From Chitinophaga pinensis (GTDB lineage Bacteria > Bacteroidota > Bacteroidia > Flavobacteriales_D > Crocinitomicaceae), in assembly GCA_945868555.1 (NCBI GenBank), contig CAMBMC010000004.1, positions 1 through 22,646 of the forward strand: a stretch of 22,646 nt of DNA, given 5' to 3'. The position numbers and the translations under genes were made by a program. Below the pieces are notes generated by a model. It did no database searches, was not told the origin of the DNA, and saw only the letters and a program-made list of their open reading frames with translations. Positions 7,473-14,762 of this stretch are shown here, piece by piece (positions within the stretch are counted from its first letter, which is position 1; each line of letters starts with the position of its first letter).

Positions 7473-9541
7473 AAGCTTATGCGCAGCTGAAGGCTGATAT
7501 CCGATTTCTTTGCACCTAAAATTTCCTCTGCACCTGTTCCTATTGTTTTCTTGTGGGCATAAATGCTCAAACCATAGCGAAACCAGAAATCGAAATGTGT
7601 TAAAAATGTCCAGCGCACCACAACATATCCTCGACTACCTTGATCAAAAAGTGCGGGAATTGAAAACACATTTAATACATTGTTTTCATAGGCATAGAGG
7701 CGAGAATCATAACTGTCTGTATCAAATAAGGCATACCTAAACGTGAAATCTAAAGGCCATGACTTCGGCTTTATAAGTACATCACTGAAAAGAACGACAC
7801 CTTTTTCATTCGTATTGCTCAATCGCTTCAAAGAAACGCACTCCATGCGCGAACGAAAAGTAATGAATTCACTTGCATTATAGGTAACGTTGATGCGGTA
7901 ATTGCTTTGCTGGACATTCTCAATAAAAGGAACAGTTCCGTCAAAATCACGGCTATTTTGCTGACGAATCTGTTGACGGTACCGTGCATAAATCTCCAGA
8001 GATTTGTTGGGACGGTAACTCAATTGCAGCAAAACCTCATTTCCTTTTGTTGGGGAAGAAACTTGGTAGTTGAGCCAAGGAAATGTGAAAACATCCACAA
8101 AGGCGTTCATCGTAAATGACCTATTCGGCTGAAACTTTATGCCCATATACAGACCTCTTTCGTTGTGTGTGCTGCCATTTTCTGAAAATCCAGCAGTATA
8201 AAACGAGGCATAATTTCGGTCGTAGGAACGGACCAATGCACTAAATGAACAGCGCGGATGCAAGGCCAAAAGAACACCGTGAAGTTGGGCCATCGCTTTT
8301 GATGAGGCATTTACTGAAAATTCGCCGAAAAAATGGGCATTCTTAAACAAGATGCTGTAATCCATGCTCCCTGTGAACACGCGATCTCCTCGAAAATCAA
8401 ATTGATTGTAAGGCAATGTATCTTTCAATACGGGCTGATCATATCCTTGATAGATTGCATGTACACCAAGTTGAATTCGTCGCAGTTGAACACGAACCGA
8501 GGTGCCTGCAATGGTTTCCTTCAGAGAATTGCGGCGAGAAATTTCAGCATTCGTGCGATGCAAGCCCGTCAACTCTGTACCTGAGGCAAAGGAAAATGCT
8601 CCATTTATTGAATCCATCTCAAGTTTGGCATCCACCTTCTTCATCGATGCAAATGTTAACATACTCCATGCTCCAAAGCCTATATGAACCGCAGCACCGC
8701 GCAGAAACCGAGATTCATCTGTAGATTTAAATGGCCGTAAAGATTGTGCTGTTTTCTTGATCGACATGGCCTCAGCCGACTTATTGAAGGCATAGCCCGT
8801 CCAGAAATTTATACCTTGGCCGAATTGTACTTGATAGTCACCTAGAGCAAAAGACTTCAGGTATTTCCCCCCCTGATAGAAAGCGTGTGCCGAGTAAAAA
8901 TCGAAGCCATTTTTTTGTGCACCATGAAAAAATGCTTCTCCTGGATCCTTTTCCGCTGTCAGTCCAGCGCTGAAATTTGTTCGATACGCATAGTTGAGGC
9001 GTGTATAATAATGGTCTTTGTTTCCGTGGTAATACATATTGCTTGCATTCAACAGAGAATCACTTACTTCTGTGTAGCCCTGTTTTTTCTGAGGGATTGT
9101 TTGGTATCGAAAAGTTGCATCATAACTGCCCTGTTTTATGGCTTCCTTTACTGAAAGGTGCAATTGGTCAAGTTTATCGTCTATGCGAACAAAAGGGAGA
9201 ATACGGTCGATCGTTTCCTGGTCCCAATAATCGATGCTCTGAAGTTCATAGATTGTAATGAACTTTCCGAAAAGTCTTCTATGCAGAAGGAAAGCACTGA
9301 TTTGAAAATCGGACAATAAGAAAATCTCTTGCAACTCCTCCTCTTCCACTGCGTTGAGATTCATTGGGTGCTCAACATAATCCGTCAAGAGCTCTGTGAG
9401 GTAAGAAAAATCAAGTGTTTCAGATTGAAGCTGCTCTGAAATAAATTCAATGCGCTCTTGAATGAGCTCAGATTTATCTTGTCCAAAGGAAAACAACGAA
9501 CTGAATAAAAAGAGCAGAACGGGATGCAATCTCCTTCTCAT
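7469..9541 (-). CDS. Outer-membrane barrel protein with degenerate ComEA-like helix-hairpin-helix
   Basis: 690 residues. Signal peptide MRRRLHPVLLFLFSSLFSFG then QDKS. Mature residues about 75-130 resemble the HHH_3/ComEA fold: NLNAVEEEELQEIF, then HRRLFGKFITIYELQSI, then TIDRILPFV, following the NLN...EEL...R..G.F....L....I..I.P pattern. However, the glycines of both hairpins (LPGIG and SGIG in ComEA) are replaced by FLLSDF and DYWDQ, so classical DNA-backbone binding is doubtful. The remaining ~500 residues are alternating aromatic/polar strands ending in SLQLRISF, a beta-barrel with C-terminal Phe. The ATG at 9541 overlaps the TGA of the upstream gene (ATGA), which fixes the start and implies translational coupling; the frame is open further upstream but there covers the other gene. 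The 3' end overlaps the dnaX stop by four bases. Function unknown. Confidence 0.82.
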   Translation of the reverse strand: MRRRLHPVLLFLFSSLFSFGQDKSELIQERIEFISEQLQSETLDFSYLTELLTDYVEHPMNLNAVEEEELQEIFLLSDFQISAFLLHRRLFGKFITIYELQSIDYWDQETIDRILPFVRIDDKLDQLHLSVKEAIKQGSYDATFRYQTIPQKKQGYTEVSDSLLNASNMYYHGNKDHYYTRLNYAYRTNFSAGLTAEKDPGEAFFHGAQKNGFDFYSAHAFYQGGKYLKSFALGDYQVQFGQGINFWTGYAFNKSAEAMSIKKTAQSLRPFKSTDESRFLRGAAVHIGFGAWSMLTFASMKKVDAKLEMDSINGAFSFASGTELTGLHRTNAEISRRNSLKETIAGTSVRVQLRRIQLGVHAIYQGYDQPVLKDTLPYNQFDFRGDRVFTGSMDYSILFKNAHFFGEFSVNASSKAMAQLHGVLLALHPRCSFSALVRSYDRNYASFYTAGFSENGSTHNERGLYMGIKFQPNRSFTMNAFVDVFTFPWLNYQVSSPTKGNEVLLQLSYRPNKSLEIYARYRQQIRQQNSRDFDGTVPFIENVQQSNYRINVTYNASEFITFRSRMECVSLKRLSNTNEKGVVLFSDVLIKPKSWPLDFTFRYALFDTDSYDSRLYAYENNVLNVFSIPALFDQGSRGYVVVRWTFLTHFDFWFRYGLSIYAHKKTIGTGAEEILGAKKSDISLQLRISF

Positions 9542-10368
9542 TTTGCGTTCGCTTTGGTTCGAAAAGTAAAGGTCACTTGGGGAGTCCATCCGAGAAATTG
9601 ATGGTACTGTGTCGCCACATCCAAATGAAAGGTCGACCACATGCACCCAAAACCAGCGCTAATTTCCAGAGGATTTAGCTTGCAGCCAGCTCGAATGGCA
9701 ATTGATTTATTGGGAAGATACTCCAGCCCTGCTTTTATCCTTAAAGGGTGCTCTACGTCTTTTTGAGCCTCAAGGCACAACAACACCAATTTAGATAAGG
9801 ATATACTTGATCCCAAACGCAGTTGAGTAGCCAATCGTTCATCCTGAAAATCAGACAACTTCGCACGACCAAGGTTAAATACACTCGCACCCAACTTCCA
9901 ATTTTCTGTCAACGCGACGAATACCCCACATTCGGCTGTAATCGTTGACTGCGTTCCATAATTCTCTACGAGGGCTATTCTGTTGTAATTGAGTTGAACG
10001 CCCGCGTAAAATTTCTCAGATAATTTCATGCTGTAACCTAGCCCACCACGAAGGGATCTAAGAAGCTCATTGCCATGCATGGAACCTCCGAAAGAAAGCA
10101 CCCCTTGTTGAATTGGCTGAACGAAGACAAGGCCTTGCGATTGCATTTCTTTTAGTAAAAACCTTGACTGATAGGTGGCTGAAACCGTTGTTTGGGTCAT
10201 CGATGCCAATGCGCCTGGGTTGGATTGAAAGGCCCAGGGGTCTGATAGAGCGACATGTGCCGCGCCACAAGCTGCAAGTCGAGCTCCGACGATAGGTTCC
10301 GGCTGCGCAAAAATGGGTTGGCAGAAAATTGGGATGAGTACGCGCGCAATTATAGAAAAGTGGTTCAT
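9538..10368 (-). CDS. PorV/FadL-like outer-membrane beta-barrel protein
   Basis: 276 residues. Signal peptide to about residue 21 (MNHFSIIARVLIPIFCQPIFA, then QPEP). The first mature block VGARLAACGAAHVALSDPWA followed by FQSNPGALAS resembles the N-terminus of PorV/PorQ and OmpP1/FadL-type barrels of Bacteroidetes (G-R-x-A-A-x-G-x-A-x-V-A-L-x-D...NP-A). The rest is short beta strands and ends in TPQVTFTFRTKANAK. At 276 residues it is shorter than typical PorV or FadL, so I do not assign it to the type IX secretion system. Its TGA overlaps the next gene's ATG, so the two proteins are probably made in a fixed ratio and may act together. A promoter with both elements lies directly upstream; its ATG is four bases from the -7 box. 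Confidence 0.8.
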   Translation of the reverse strand: MNHFSIIARVLIPIFCQPIFAQPEPIVGARLAACGAAHVALSDPWAFQSNPGALASMTQTTVSATYQSRFLLKEMQSQGLVFVQPIQQGVLSFGGSMHGNELLRSLRGGLGYSMKLSEKFYAGVQLNYNRIALVENYGTQSTITAECGVFVALTENWKLGASVFNLGRAKLSDFQDERLATQLRLGSSISLSKLVLLCLEAQKDVEHPLRIKAGLEYLPNKSIAIRAGCKLNPLEISAGFGCMWSTFHLDVATQYHQFLGWTPQVTFTFRTKANAK

Positions 10369-10372
10369 CTAT

Positions 10373-10405
10373 TAAAGATACGTAGAAACATTCCGATCTT
10401 CCAAA
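10373..10405 (-). promoter_or_regulatory. Promoter of the PorV-like/HhH-barrel gene pair
   Basis: TTTG (10402-10405) and TATCTTTA (10373-10380) on the minus strand are separated by 21 bases, close to the Bacteroidetes -33/-7 arrangement; the -7 box differs from TAnnTTTG only in its last base. It ends four bases before the ATG at 10368, predicting a leaderless or nearly leaderless transcript. Confidence 0.55.
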
Positions 10406-10443
10406 CAATGACATCAGAGATTTTAATGCCTTTTTGTTGTCAC

Positions 10444-10686
10444 TTATTGGCGCTTATTGTACCCATCAAACTCCTCGACATCCGCAAGAACAAAAGGTTC
10501 TTCGCAATCCATCATAGACATAATTCGCAGTATTTCAGGGTATTGCTTCGCGTCGTGATGGTAACACAAGACCTTAGAGCCAAGCACTTGCACCTCATCA
10601 AAATCACGATTGCTATTGATTCGGTAGAAAGCCTTATTGTTTGGTAGTTTTCGGTATTGCGGAAAGTCCGTATTTTTATCACTCAC
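10444..10686 (-). CDS. Hypothetical 80-residue protein
   Basis: 80 residues beginning with GTG at 10686 (MSDKNTDFPQYRKLPNNKAF); there is no earlier ATG and no later ATG before residue 56. It is a soluble, mixed alpha/beta-looking protein without signal peptide or membrane segment, containing SNRDFDEVQVLGSKVLCYHH and a C-terminal PFVLADVEEFDGYNKRQ. I recognise no family. Reasons to believe it: codon composition like its neighbours, an exact TAnnTTTG box four bases before the GTG, and a size and sequence style typical of small conserved cytoplasmic Flavobacteriales proteins. It diverges from nth; the nth frame is open into this gene on the other strand, but that part is not needed for Nth. Confidence 0.65.
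   Translation of the reverse strand: MSDKNTDFPQYRKLPNNKAFYRINSNRDFDEVQVLGSKVLCYHHDAKQYPEILRIMSMMDCEEPFVLADVEEFDGYNKRQ
10671..10678 (+). promoter_or_regulatory. Weak candidate -7 box TATTTTTA for the nth operon
   Basis: Seven of eight match to TAnnTTTG on the plus strand, 40 bases before the nth ATG, lying inside the 5' end of the divergent 80-residue gene. No convincing -33 element. It is the best candidate in the short shared upstream region. Confidence 0.25.
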
Positions 10687-10690
10687 AGAT

Positions 10691-10698
10691 CAAAAGTA
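10691..10698 (-). promoter_or_regulatory. -7 box TACTTTTG of the 80-residue gene
   Basis: Exact TAnnTTTG match on the minus strand (CAAAAGTA on the plus strand). Four bases (ATCT) separate it from the GTG at 10686, so the predicted RNA starts at or beside the start codon. No -33 TTG at 19-21 bases. Confidence 0.5.
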
Positions 10699-10718
10699 CA
10701 ACACAGGATTTATTCTCC

Positions 10719-11363
10719 ATGACGAAAAAAGAAAAAGCGCAGTATATCGTTGACGAATTGGAACGCTTGTACCCAGAAACACCTGTCCCATTGGATCACA
10801 GCGATGCCTATACCCTACTCATTTCCGTGTTGCTCTCTGCGCAATGCACGGATGAGCGTGTCAACAAAATTACACCTGCTCTTTTTGCACGAGCAAACAA
10901 TCCTGCGGACATGATTAGGCTAAGCGTGGAAGAGATCCGAGCGATTATTCGTCCTTGTGGACTTTCACCGAAAAAATCAGAAGCTATTTTTCAACTTTCA
11001 CTTATGCTATTGGAGAAGCATCAAGGGGAAGTACCTCAATCGTTTGAAGAGCTCGAAGCTTTTCCTGGAGTTGGACACAAAACAGCATCTGTTGTCATGG
11101 CACAAGCATTTGGGGTACCTGCATTTCCTGTGGATACGCACATTCATCGCTTGCTTACACGTTGGGGAATCACCTCAGGAAAAAATGTGGAAGAAACCGA
11201 ACGCGACGCAAAAAAACTCTTTCCAAAAGAAAAATGGAATAAATTGCACCTTCAAATCATTTTTTATGGACGTGAATACTCTCCTGCACGCAGTCCAAAG
11301 AGCGTAAAGGACTTCATCACCATGAAGATTGGCACAGCAAAAGCAATCAAGGAACTCGTATAG
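10719..11363 (+). CDS. nth: Endonuclease III (base-excision repair), lacking the Fe-S cluster cysteines
   Basis: 214 residues, normal for the family. Nth is a bifunctional DNA glycosylase/AP lyase that removes oxidised pyrimidines. The helix-hairpin-helix EAFPGVGHKTA (113-123) carries the catalytic Lys121, and FPVDTHIHRL (136-145) the catalytic Asp139; SVLLSAQCTDERVN (36-49) is the usual N-terminal block. The C-terminal loop that normally holds the [4Fe-4S] cluster (C-x6-C-x2-C-x5-C) reads GREYSPARSPKSVKDFITMK: all four cysteine positions are Ser or other residues and there is no Cys after residue 80. The enzyme therefore cannot bind the cluster by the standard ligands. The start ATG 10719 gives MTKKEKAQYIVDELERLYP, a normal N-terminus. 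It heads a four-gene same-strand run; the next ATG is 23 bases after its stop. Confidence 0.93.
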   Translation: MTKKEKAQYIVDELERLYPETPVPLDHSDAYTLLISVLLSAQCTDERVNKITPALFARANNPADMIRLSVEEIRAIIRPCGLSPKKSEAIFQLSLMLLEKHQGEVPQSFEELEAFPGVGHKTASVVMAQAFGVPAFPVDTHIHRLLTRWGITSGKNVEETERDAKKLFPKEKWNKLHLQIIFYGREYSPARSPKSVKDFITMKIGTAKAIKELV

Positions 11364-11386
11364 TGACGACAAGGAATCAGCAAAAA

Positions 11387-12508
11387 ATGACGTTCAAAAT
11401 CATTCCATTCTTTTGGGTTAAGCTCATCTGCTTGATGATCTTATGGCATCCTTCTTATAGTCAAACCGATCAAAAAAATCCTTGGGATGTTCGGGCAGAT
11501 GCCCATTTTGGCTTTGTTCTTCCAGAATACCAAAATTTTAATTATTTGGTTGAAAAACCTATTCAAGGGATTGAGATAAGTCTTCATAAGGCCTCACGAG
11601 GAAGAAACTTTTGGGAACAATTGTACCGCTATCCAGAATTTGGTTTCACCCTAATGACCATCTCTCTTGGCAACGATGCTGTTTTTGGGCACGAAATCGC
11701 ACTCTATCCTTATATTCAAACACCAATCATCCGAAAAGACAAGTTTCAGTTTTCCACTACATTTGGATTTGGAGCGGGCTATGTCACCAAGAAATTTGAT
11801 TTGGTCAACAACTACCAAAACGTTTCCATCGGTTCACATTTCAACATTCATTTCAACCTAAAACTTTCTACCCATTACGACATCAGCAAGCACTTGCGCA
11901 TCAATGCAGGACTTTCATTCATTCATTTTTCCAATGCCAACATGGCCGAACCCAACCTCGGAATCAATCTTTGCACAGCGCATGCAGGAATCAATTACAG
12001 ATTGAGGGAAAAACTCCCGTTTATTCAACACGAAATGAAAGCGCACCGAGCATCACATGAATTTGCATTCATTTATGCGCTTGGAGGAAAACATACGCGT
12101 GCGCTACAAACAGATGTGTACTTTACCTCTTCCATTTCTGCCGAATACAAATACCATTTGAAGCGCAAATTTCATTTTGGTGCTGGGCTCGACCTGTTCT
12201 ATGATTCTTCCACTGAAATCGAAATGGCAGCAAATAACAAAACAGGTTATACCACAGTCGATGATTTCCGAACAGGCATTCATTTGTCTCAAGAAATTGT
12301 GTTCGAACGATTCAGTTTCATTTTGCAAGAAGGACTTTATGTTGGACTTGTGGATCAAGTGAATGGAAAACGAATGTACAACCGAGGAATTTTAAGGTGG
12401 AAAATCAATCCACACTGGATGATGAGCATTTCCATGAAAAGTCATTTGCATATTTTGGACTATCCTGAACTTGGATTTGGCTATTATTTTATACGAAAAA
12501 AGGCATGA
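11387..12508 (+). CDS. PagL-like acyloxyacyl hydrolase / lipid A 3-O-deacylase family barrel
   Basis: 373 residues. Signal peptide MTFKIIPFFWVKLICLMILW to about SYS-Q (residue 26). The family removes an acyl chain from lipid A in the outer membrane. The diagnostic PagL segment is LSFIHFSNANMAEPNLGIN (177-193), which holds the H-x-S-N-A pair (His180, Ser182) corresponding to the catalytic His and Ser, followed by the conserved N-x-G. Around it are beta strands such as FSTTFGFGAGYVTKKFDL; the protein ends in LGFGYYFIRKKA. At 373 residues it is about twice the size of proteobacterial PagL, as seen for Bacteroidetes relatives. I chose ATG 11387 because it starts the signal peptide directly; a GTG at 11363 overlapping the nth stop would add eight polar residues. 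The next gene overlaps by ATGA. Family fairly sure, activity inferred. Confidence 0.82.
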   Translation: MTFKIIPFFWVKLICLMILWHPSYSQTDQKNPWDVRADAHFGFVLPEYQNFNYLVEKPIQGIEISLHKASRGRNFWEQLYRYPEFGFTLMTISLGNDAVFGHEIALYPYIQTPIIRKDKFQFSTTFGFGAGYVTKKFDLVNNYQNVSIGSHFNIHFNLKLSTHYDISKHLRINAGLSFIHFSNANMAEPNLGINLCTAHAGINYRLREKLPFIQHEMKAHRASHEFAFIYALGGKHTRALQTDVYFTSSISAEYKYHLKRKFHFGAGLDLFYDSSTEIEMAANNKTGYTTVDDFRTGIHLSQEIVFERFSFILQEGLYVGLVDQVNGKRMYNRGILRWKINPHWMMSISMKSHLHILDYPELGFGYYFIRKKA

Positions 12509-13218
12509 AATTACACTTCATTTTTCCAATAGTCCTCCTCATGCTATTCACTCAATGTGTGAAGGAGAAGAAAACGGAAACACTGCAGGTGTCGGTGTCT
12601 GAATTTGATACCTTGACAATAAATAGTGTTTTCGAAGTATATCTCATTCAAGGAGACAGCAACCACATCACTATCGAAGGCAATCCCAAAATCTTGGAGA
12701 AAGTGCGCGTTGAATCATCAAACAATACCTTGAATGTGTACAATGATTTTAATGGGAAATGGCTCTACCCATCGAACAATCGCATTAAATTGACGATTAC
12801 AACAAATGGCCTGTCGCGCATCAATGCGGGTGAAACGTCAAACATTCAAACGCTAAATACCCTCACAGGAAATGAAATTGGCATTGTCATGACCTCTAAA
12901 CTGAATCAGGCGACCTTGGATATCAATTGCAACTCCTTTTATTTTTGGAACAATTTCCCATGTGGTGGAAAACTCACTCTTCGGGGCGCAGTGCATGAAT
13001 TGAAAATCTGGTCTGTAGCGCTGATGGCTGTTGACGCCAAGGATTTAACCGCAGACATTGCCACATTAGAGAACAAATCAAAAGGAGAGATCTCGGCTAC
13101 CGTGACCCAATTTCTTCTTTACCGCATTGGCGGCACAGGGAACATTCATTTGTGGGGAAATCCGGCCAACCTTGTCGACACCGGATCTGATGGAGACGGC
13201 ACACTCATTCAACATTAA
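12505..13218 (+). CDS. GIN-domain (DUF2807) putative lipoprotein
   Basis: 237 residues. MKLHFIFPIVLLMLFTQC is a lipoprotein-type signal with Cys18; the lipobox FTQC has Gln at -1, which is unusual but tolerated, so lipidation is likely rather than certain. The remainder matches the GIN/DUF2807 domain ('putative auto-transporter adhesin head' family): VSEFDTLTINSVFEVYLIQG near the start, then a repetitive beta-helix pattern of short strands (VRVESSNNTLNVYND, LTITTNGLSRINAG, LRGAVHELKIWSVALMAVDA) ending in GTGNIHLWGNP and a polar tail. The family is common in Bacteroidetes and its function is not settled. Its ATG overlaps the TGA of the PagL-like gene (ATGA), so the two are translationally coupled and are probably both envelope proteins of one operon. 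Confidence 0.85.
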   Translation: MKLHFIFPIVLLMLFTQCVKEKKTETLQVSVSEFDTLTINSVFEVYLIQGDSNHITIEGNPKILEKVRVESSNNTLNVYNDFNGKWLYPSNNRIKLTITTNGLSRINAGETSNIQTLNTLTGNEIGIVMTSKLNQATLDINCNSFYFWNNFPCGGKLTLRGAVHELKIWSVALMAVDAKDLTADIATLENKSKGEISATVTQFLLYRIGGTGNIHLWGNPANLVDTGSDGDGTLIQH

Positions 13219-13228
13219 AATATAAACC

Positions 13229-13678
13229 ATGATTTCTCAACACGTTCAAGATTATATTGACAATGTACCAAAAGAGCGCAAAGAACATTTTGTGCGATTG
13301 TTTGATGCGATTCGCAACAACCTGCCAGAGGGTTTTGAAGAAACCATAAGTTATGGGATGATAGGTTGGGTGGTTCCAAAATCCATCTATCCTGCAGGAT
13401 ACCATTGCGATCCAAAGTTGCCTTTGCCCTTTCTCGCAATGGCCTCACAAAAGAACTTTATCTCGGTGTACCACATGGGGATTTATGTCAATCCTGAACT
13501 TATGCAATGGTTTACGGATGAATTCGGAAAGGTTGCTAAATTGAAGCTCGACATGGGCAAGAGCTGTATTCGGTTCAAGAAAACAGAGTTAATTCCCCTT
13601 GAATTGATGGGAGAACTTGCCAAGAAAATGACACCTCAAGATTGGATTACGCGCTACGAGAGTTTGTTGAAGAGGTAA
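13229..13678 (+). CDS. DUF1801 family protein
   Basis: 149 residues, cytoplasmic, no signal peptide. It fits the DUF1801/YdhG-like fold: QDYIDNVPKERKEHFVRLFD near the N-terminus, then LPEGFEETISYGMIGWVVPK (42-61), PLPFLAMASQKNFISVYHMG (76-95) and a C-terminal SCIRFKKTELIPLELMGELA followed by the WITRYESLLKR helix, the order seen in the family. The biochemical role is unknown. The ATG at 13229 is ten bases after the upstream stop, so it is likely the last gene of the nth operon. Downstream come a GC-rich hairpin and the repeat island. Confidence 0.88.
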   Translation: MISQHVQDYIDNVPKERKEHFVRLFDAIRNNLPEGFEETISYGMIGWVVPKSIYPAGYHCDPKLPLPFLAMASQKNFISVYHMGIYVNPELMQWFTDEFGKVAKLKLDMGKSCIRFKKTELIPLELMGELAKKMTPQDWITRYESLLKR

Positions 13679-13900
13679 TGGAGCATGGACCGTCCGCCGA
13701 AGCGGACTGAAGGAACATAGACCGCTGCGCTGATAGACAAATGACTCCACAAAGATTTTAAGACACTAAGATTTCAAGAGATTAAGACTTGATTGTTCTT
13801 CGTGGCTCGTGGCTTCAAGTCTGCCATCACAACTCACGTATCCGTAGCGGCATAGCCACAAAATTGCCATAACTCGTAACACGTAATTCGTAATTAATAA
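13679..13900. repeat. Intergenic island of several degenerate short-repeat types
   Basis: This 222-base gap between convergent genes holds no ORF I believe. From left to right: a hairpin GTCCGC-CGAA-GCGGAC (13692-13707); three partly conserved 16-base units AAGATTTTAAGACACT, AAGATTTCAAGAGATT and AAGACTTG... (13752-13791); a tandem CGTGGCT CGTGGCT (13801-13814); and units built on CGTAA (CTCGTAACACGTAATTCGTAATTAA, about 13873-13897, in pieces CTCGTAA, CACGTAA, TTCGTAA). Such short-unit repeats are scattered between genes in many Bacteroidetes genomes. Translating the last one on the minus strand gives the tell-tale NYELRVTSYG pattern. Confidence 0.7.
13692..13707. terminator. GC-rich hairpin, possible terminator
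   Basis: Six-base perfect stem GTCCGC/GCGGAC with a four-base loop. On the minus strand the loop is TTCG closed by C-G, the extra-stable UUCG tetraloop. It lies 14 bases past the DUF1801 stop (plus strand) and about 190 bases past the lgt stop (minus strand). Neither side has a T tract, so it may instead be part of the repeat island. Confidence 0.4.
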
Positions 13901-14761
13901 CTACACAACGGCTGGTTTTTTCAATCCGCGATACAGTAAAATCACACCCGCAATGACAAGTGGAATACTCAATATTTGCCCAGTATTCAGAAACAATTGC
14001 TCGTCGCGTGCTGTTTGTCCAAGCTTGACGAATTCCACCATGAATCGCGCTCCCCAAATCAGGATTAAGAAACTGCCGAAGACAACACCTGGGCGCTTCC
14101 AAAGGTCTTTTTTCCAATACAAGAATAGCAAAATGAGGAAGGCAATGAAATAACAAATGGCTTCATACAACTGTGCAGGATGACGAATTGGAATAGCATT
14201 CCATGAGCATTCGAAGGGAGGAATACAGTCGTGGTGAAGGAAGCGAAAACCCCAAGGCATGGTCGTTTCATCGCCCACCATTTCGTGATTTACTAAGTTT
14301 CCAAGTCGGATAAACGTACCTCCAATGGCTATAGGTGCCGAAATGCGATCGAGCATCCACAAATACGGTTTGTGAATAACGCGACGAGAATAGATGTACA
14401 AGGAGATGAGAATAACAATGGCTGCACCATGACTGGCAAGGCCTCCCTCCCATACTTTGAGCATATCCCCTGGGTGAGAGAAATATCCCCGTTCAAGTAC
14501 AACGCCATCTGCACTTACTTCATCCCAGTAGGGCCCGTAGAAAAAGACGTGTCCGAGGCGTGCACCAACGATGGTTGCTACAACCATGAAAAGCACCAAC
14601 TTATCAAGCATTTCATCGGAAATACCATCCTTTCTGAACATTTTTCGAACAACAAAATAACCGATAATCAAGCCTGTAACGAAGAGCAAACCATACAAGT
14701 TCGGCGTATTGTATCCATCGATGAGTTGGGAATCGACGTCCCAGTTGATTGCTGCTACCAT
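13901..14761 (-). CDS. lgt: Prolipoprotein diacylglyceryl transferase
   Basis: 286 residues, an inner-membrane enzyme that transfers diacylglycerol from phosphatidylglycerol to the lipobox Cys of prolipoproteins, the first step in lipoprotein maturation. Several hydrophobic helices are visible (about 22-40, 55-76, 112-126, 140-152, 200-216, 228-243, 258-277). Family motifs are VGARLGHVFFY (65-75), EGGLASHG (105-112), the Lgt signature IRLGNLVNHEMVGD (151-164) and HPAQLYEA (194-201), ending with GQILSIP. Length is normal. The ATG at 14761 lies one base after the trhO stop, so the two form an operon. Substrates in this window would be the lipoproteins at 5231-5551 and 12505-13218. Confidence 0.97.
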   Translation of the reverse strand: MVAAINWDVDSQLIDGYNTPNLYGLLFVTGLIIGYFVVRKMFRKDGISDEMLDKLVLFMVVATIVGARLGHVFFYGPYWDEVSADGVVLERGYFSHPGDMLKVWEGGLASHGAAIVILISLYIYSRRVIHKPYLWMLDRISAPIAIGGTFIRLGNLVNHEMVGDETTMPWGFRFLHHDCIPPFECSWNAIPIRHPAQLYEAICYFIAFLILLFLYWKKDLWKRPGVVFGSFLILIWGARFMVEFVKLGQTARDEQLFLNTGQILSIPLVIAGVILLYRGLKKPAVV

Positions 14762-14762
14762 T

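Noticed and set aside
9538..10368. Assignment as the type IX secretion component PorV or PorQ
   Set aside because: Only the N-terminal barrel block resembles them; the protein is short and no other secretion gene is in the window.
13752..13814. CRISPR array
   Set aside because: Units are 7-16 bases, degenerate and adjacent without spacers, and there are no cas genes.
13827..14156. Open frame of 109 codons on the minus strand overlapping the 3' end of lgt
   Set aside because: It is a shadow of lgt continuing into the repeat island; its NYELRVTSYG end is the known translation artefact of CGTAA-type repeats.
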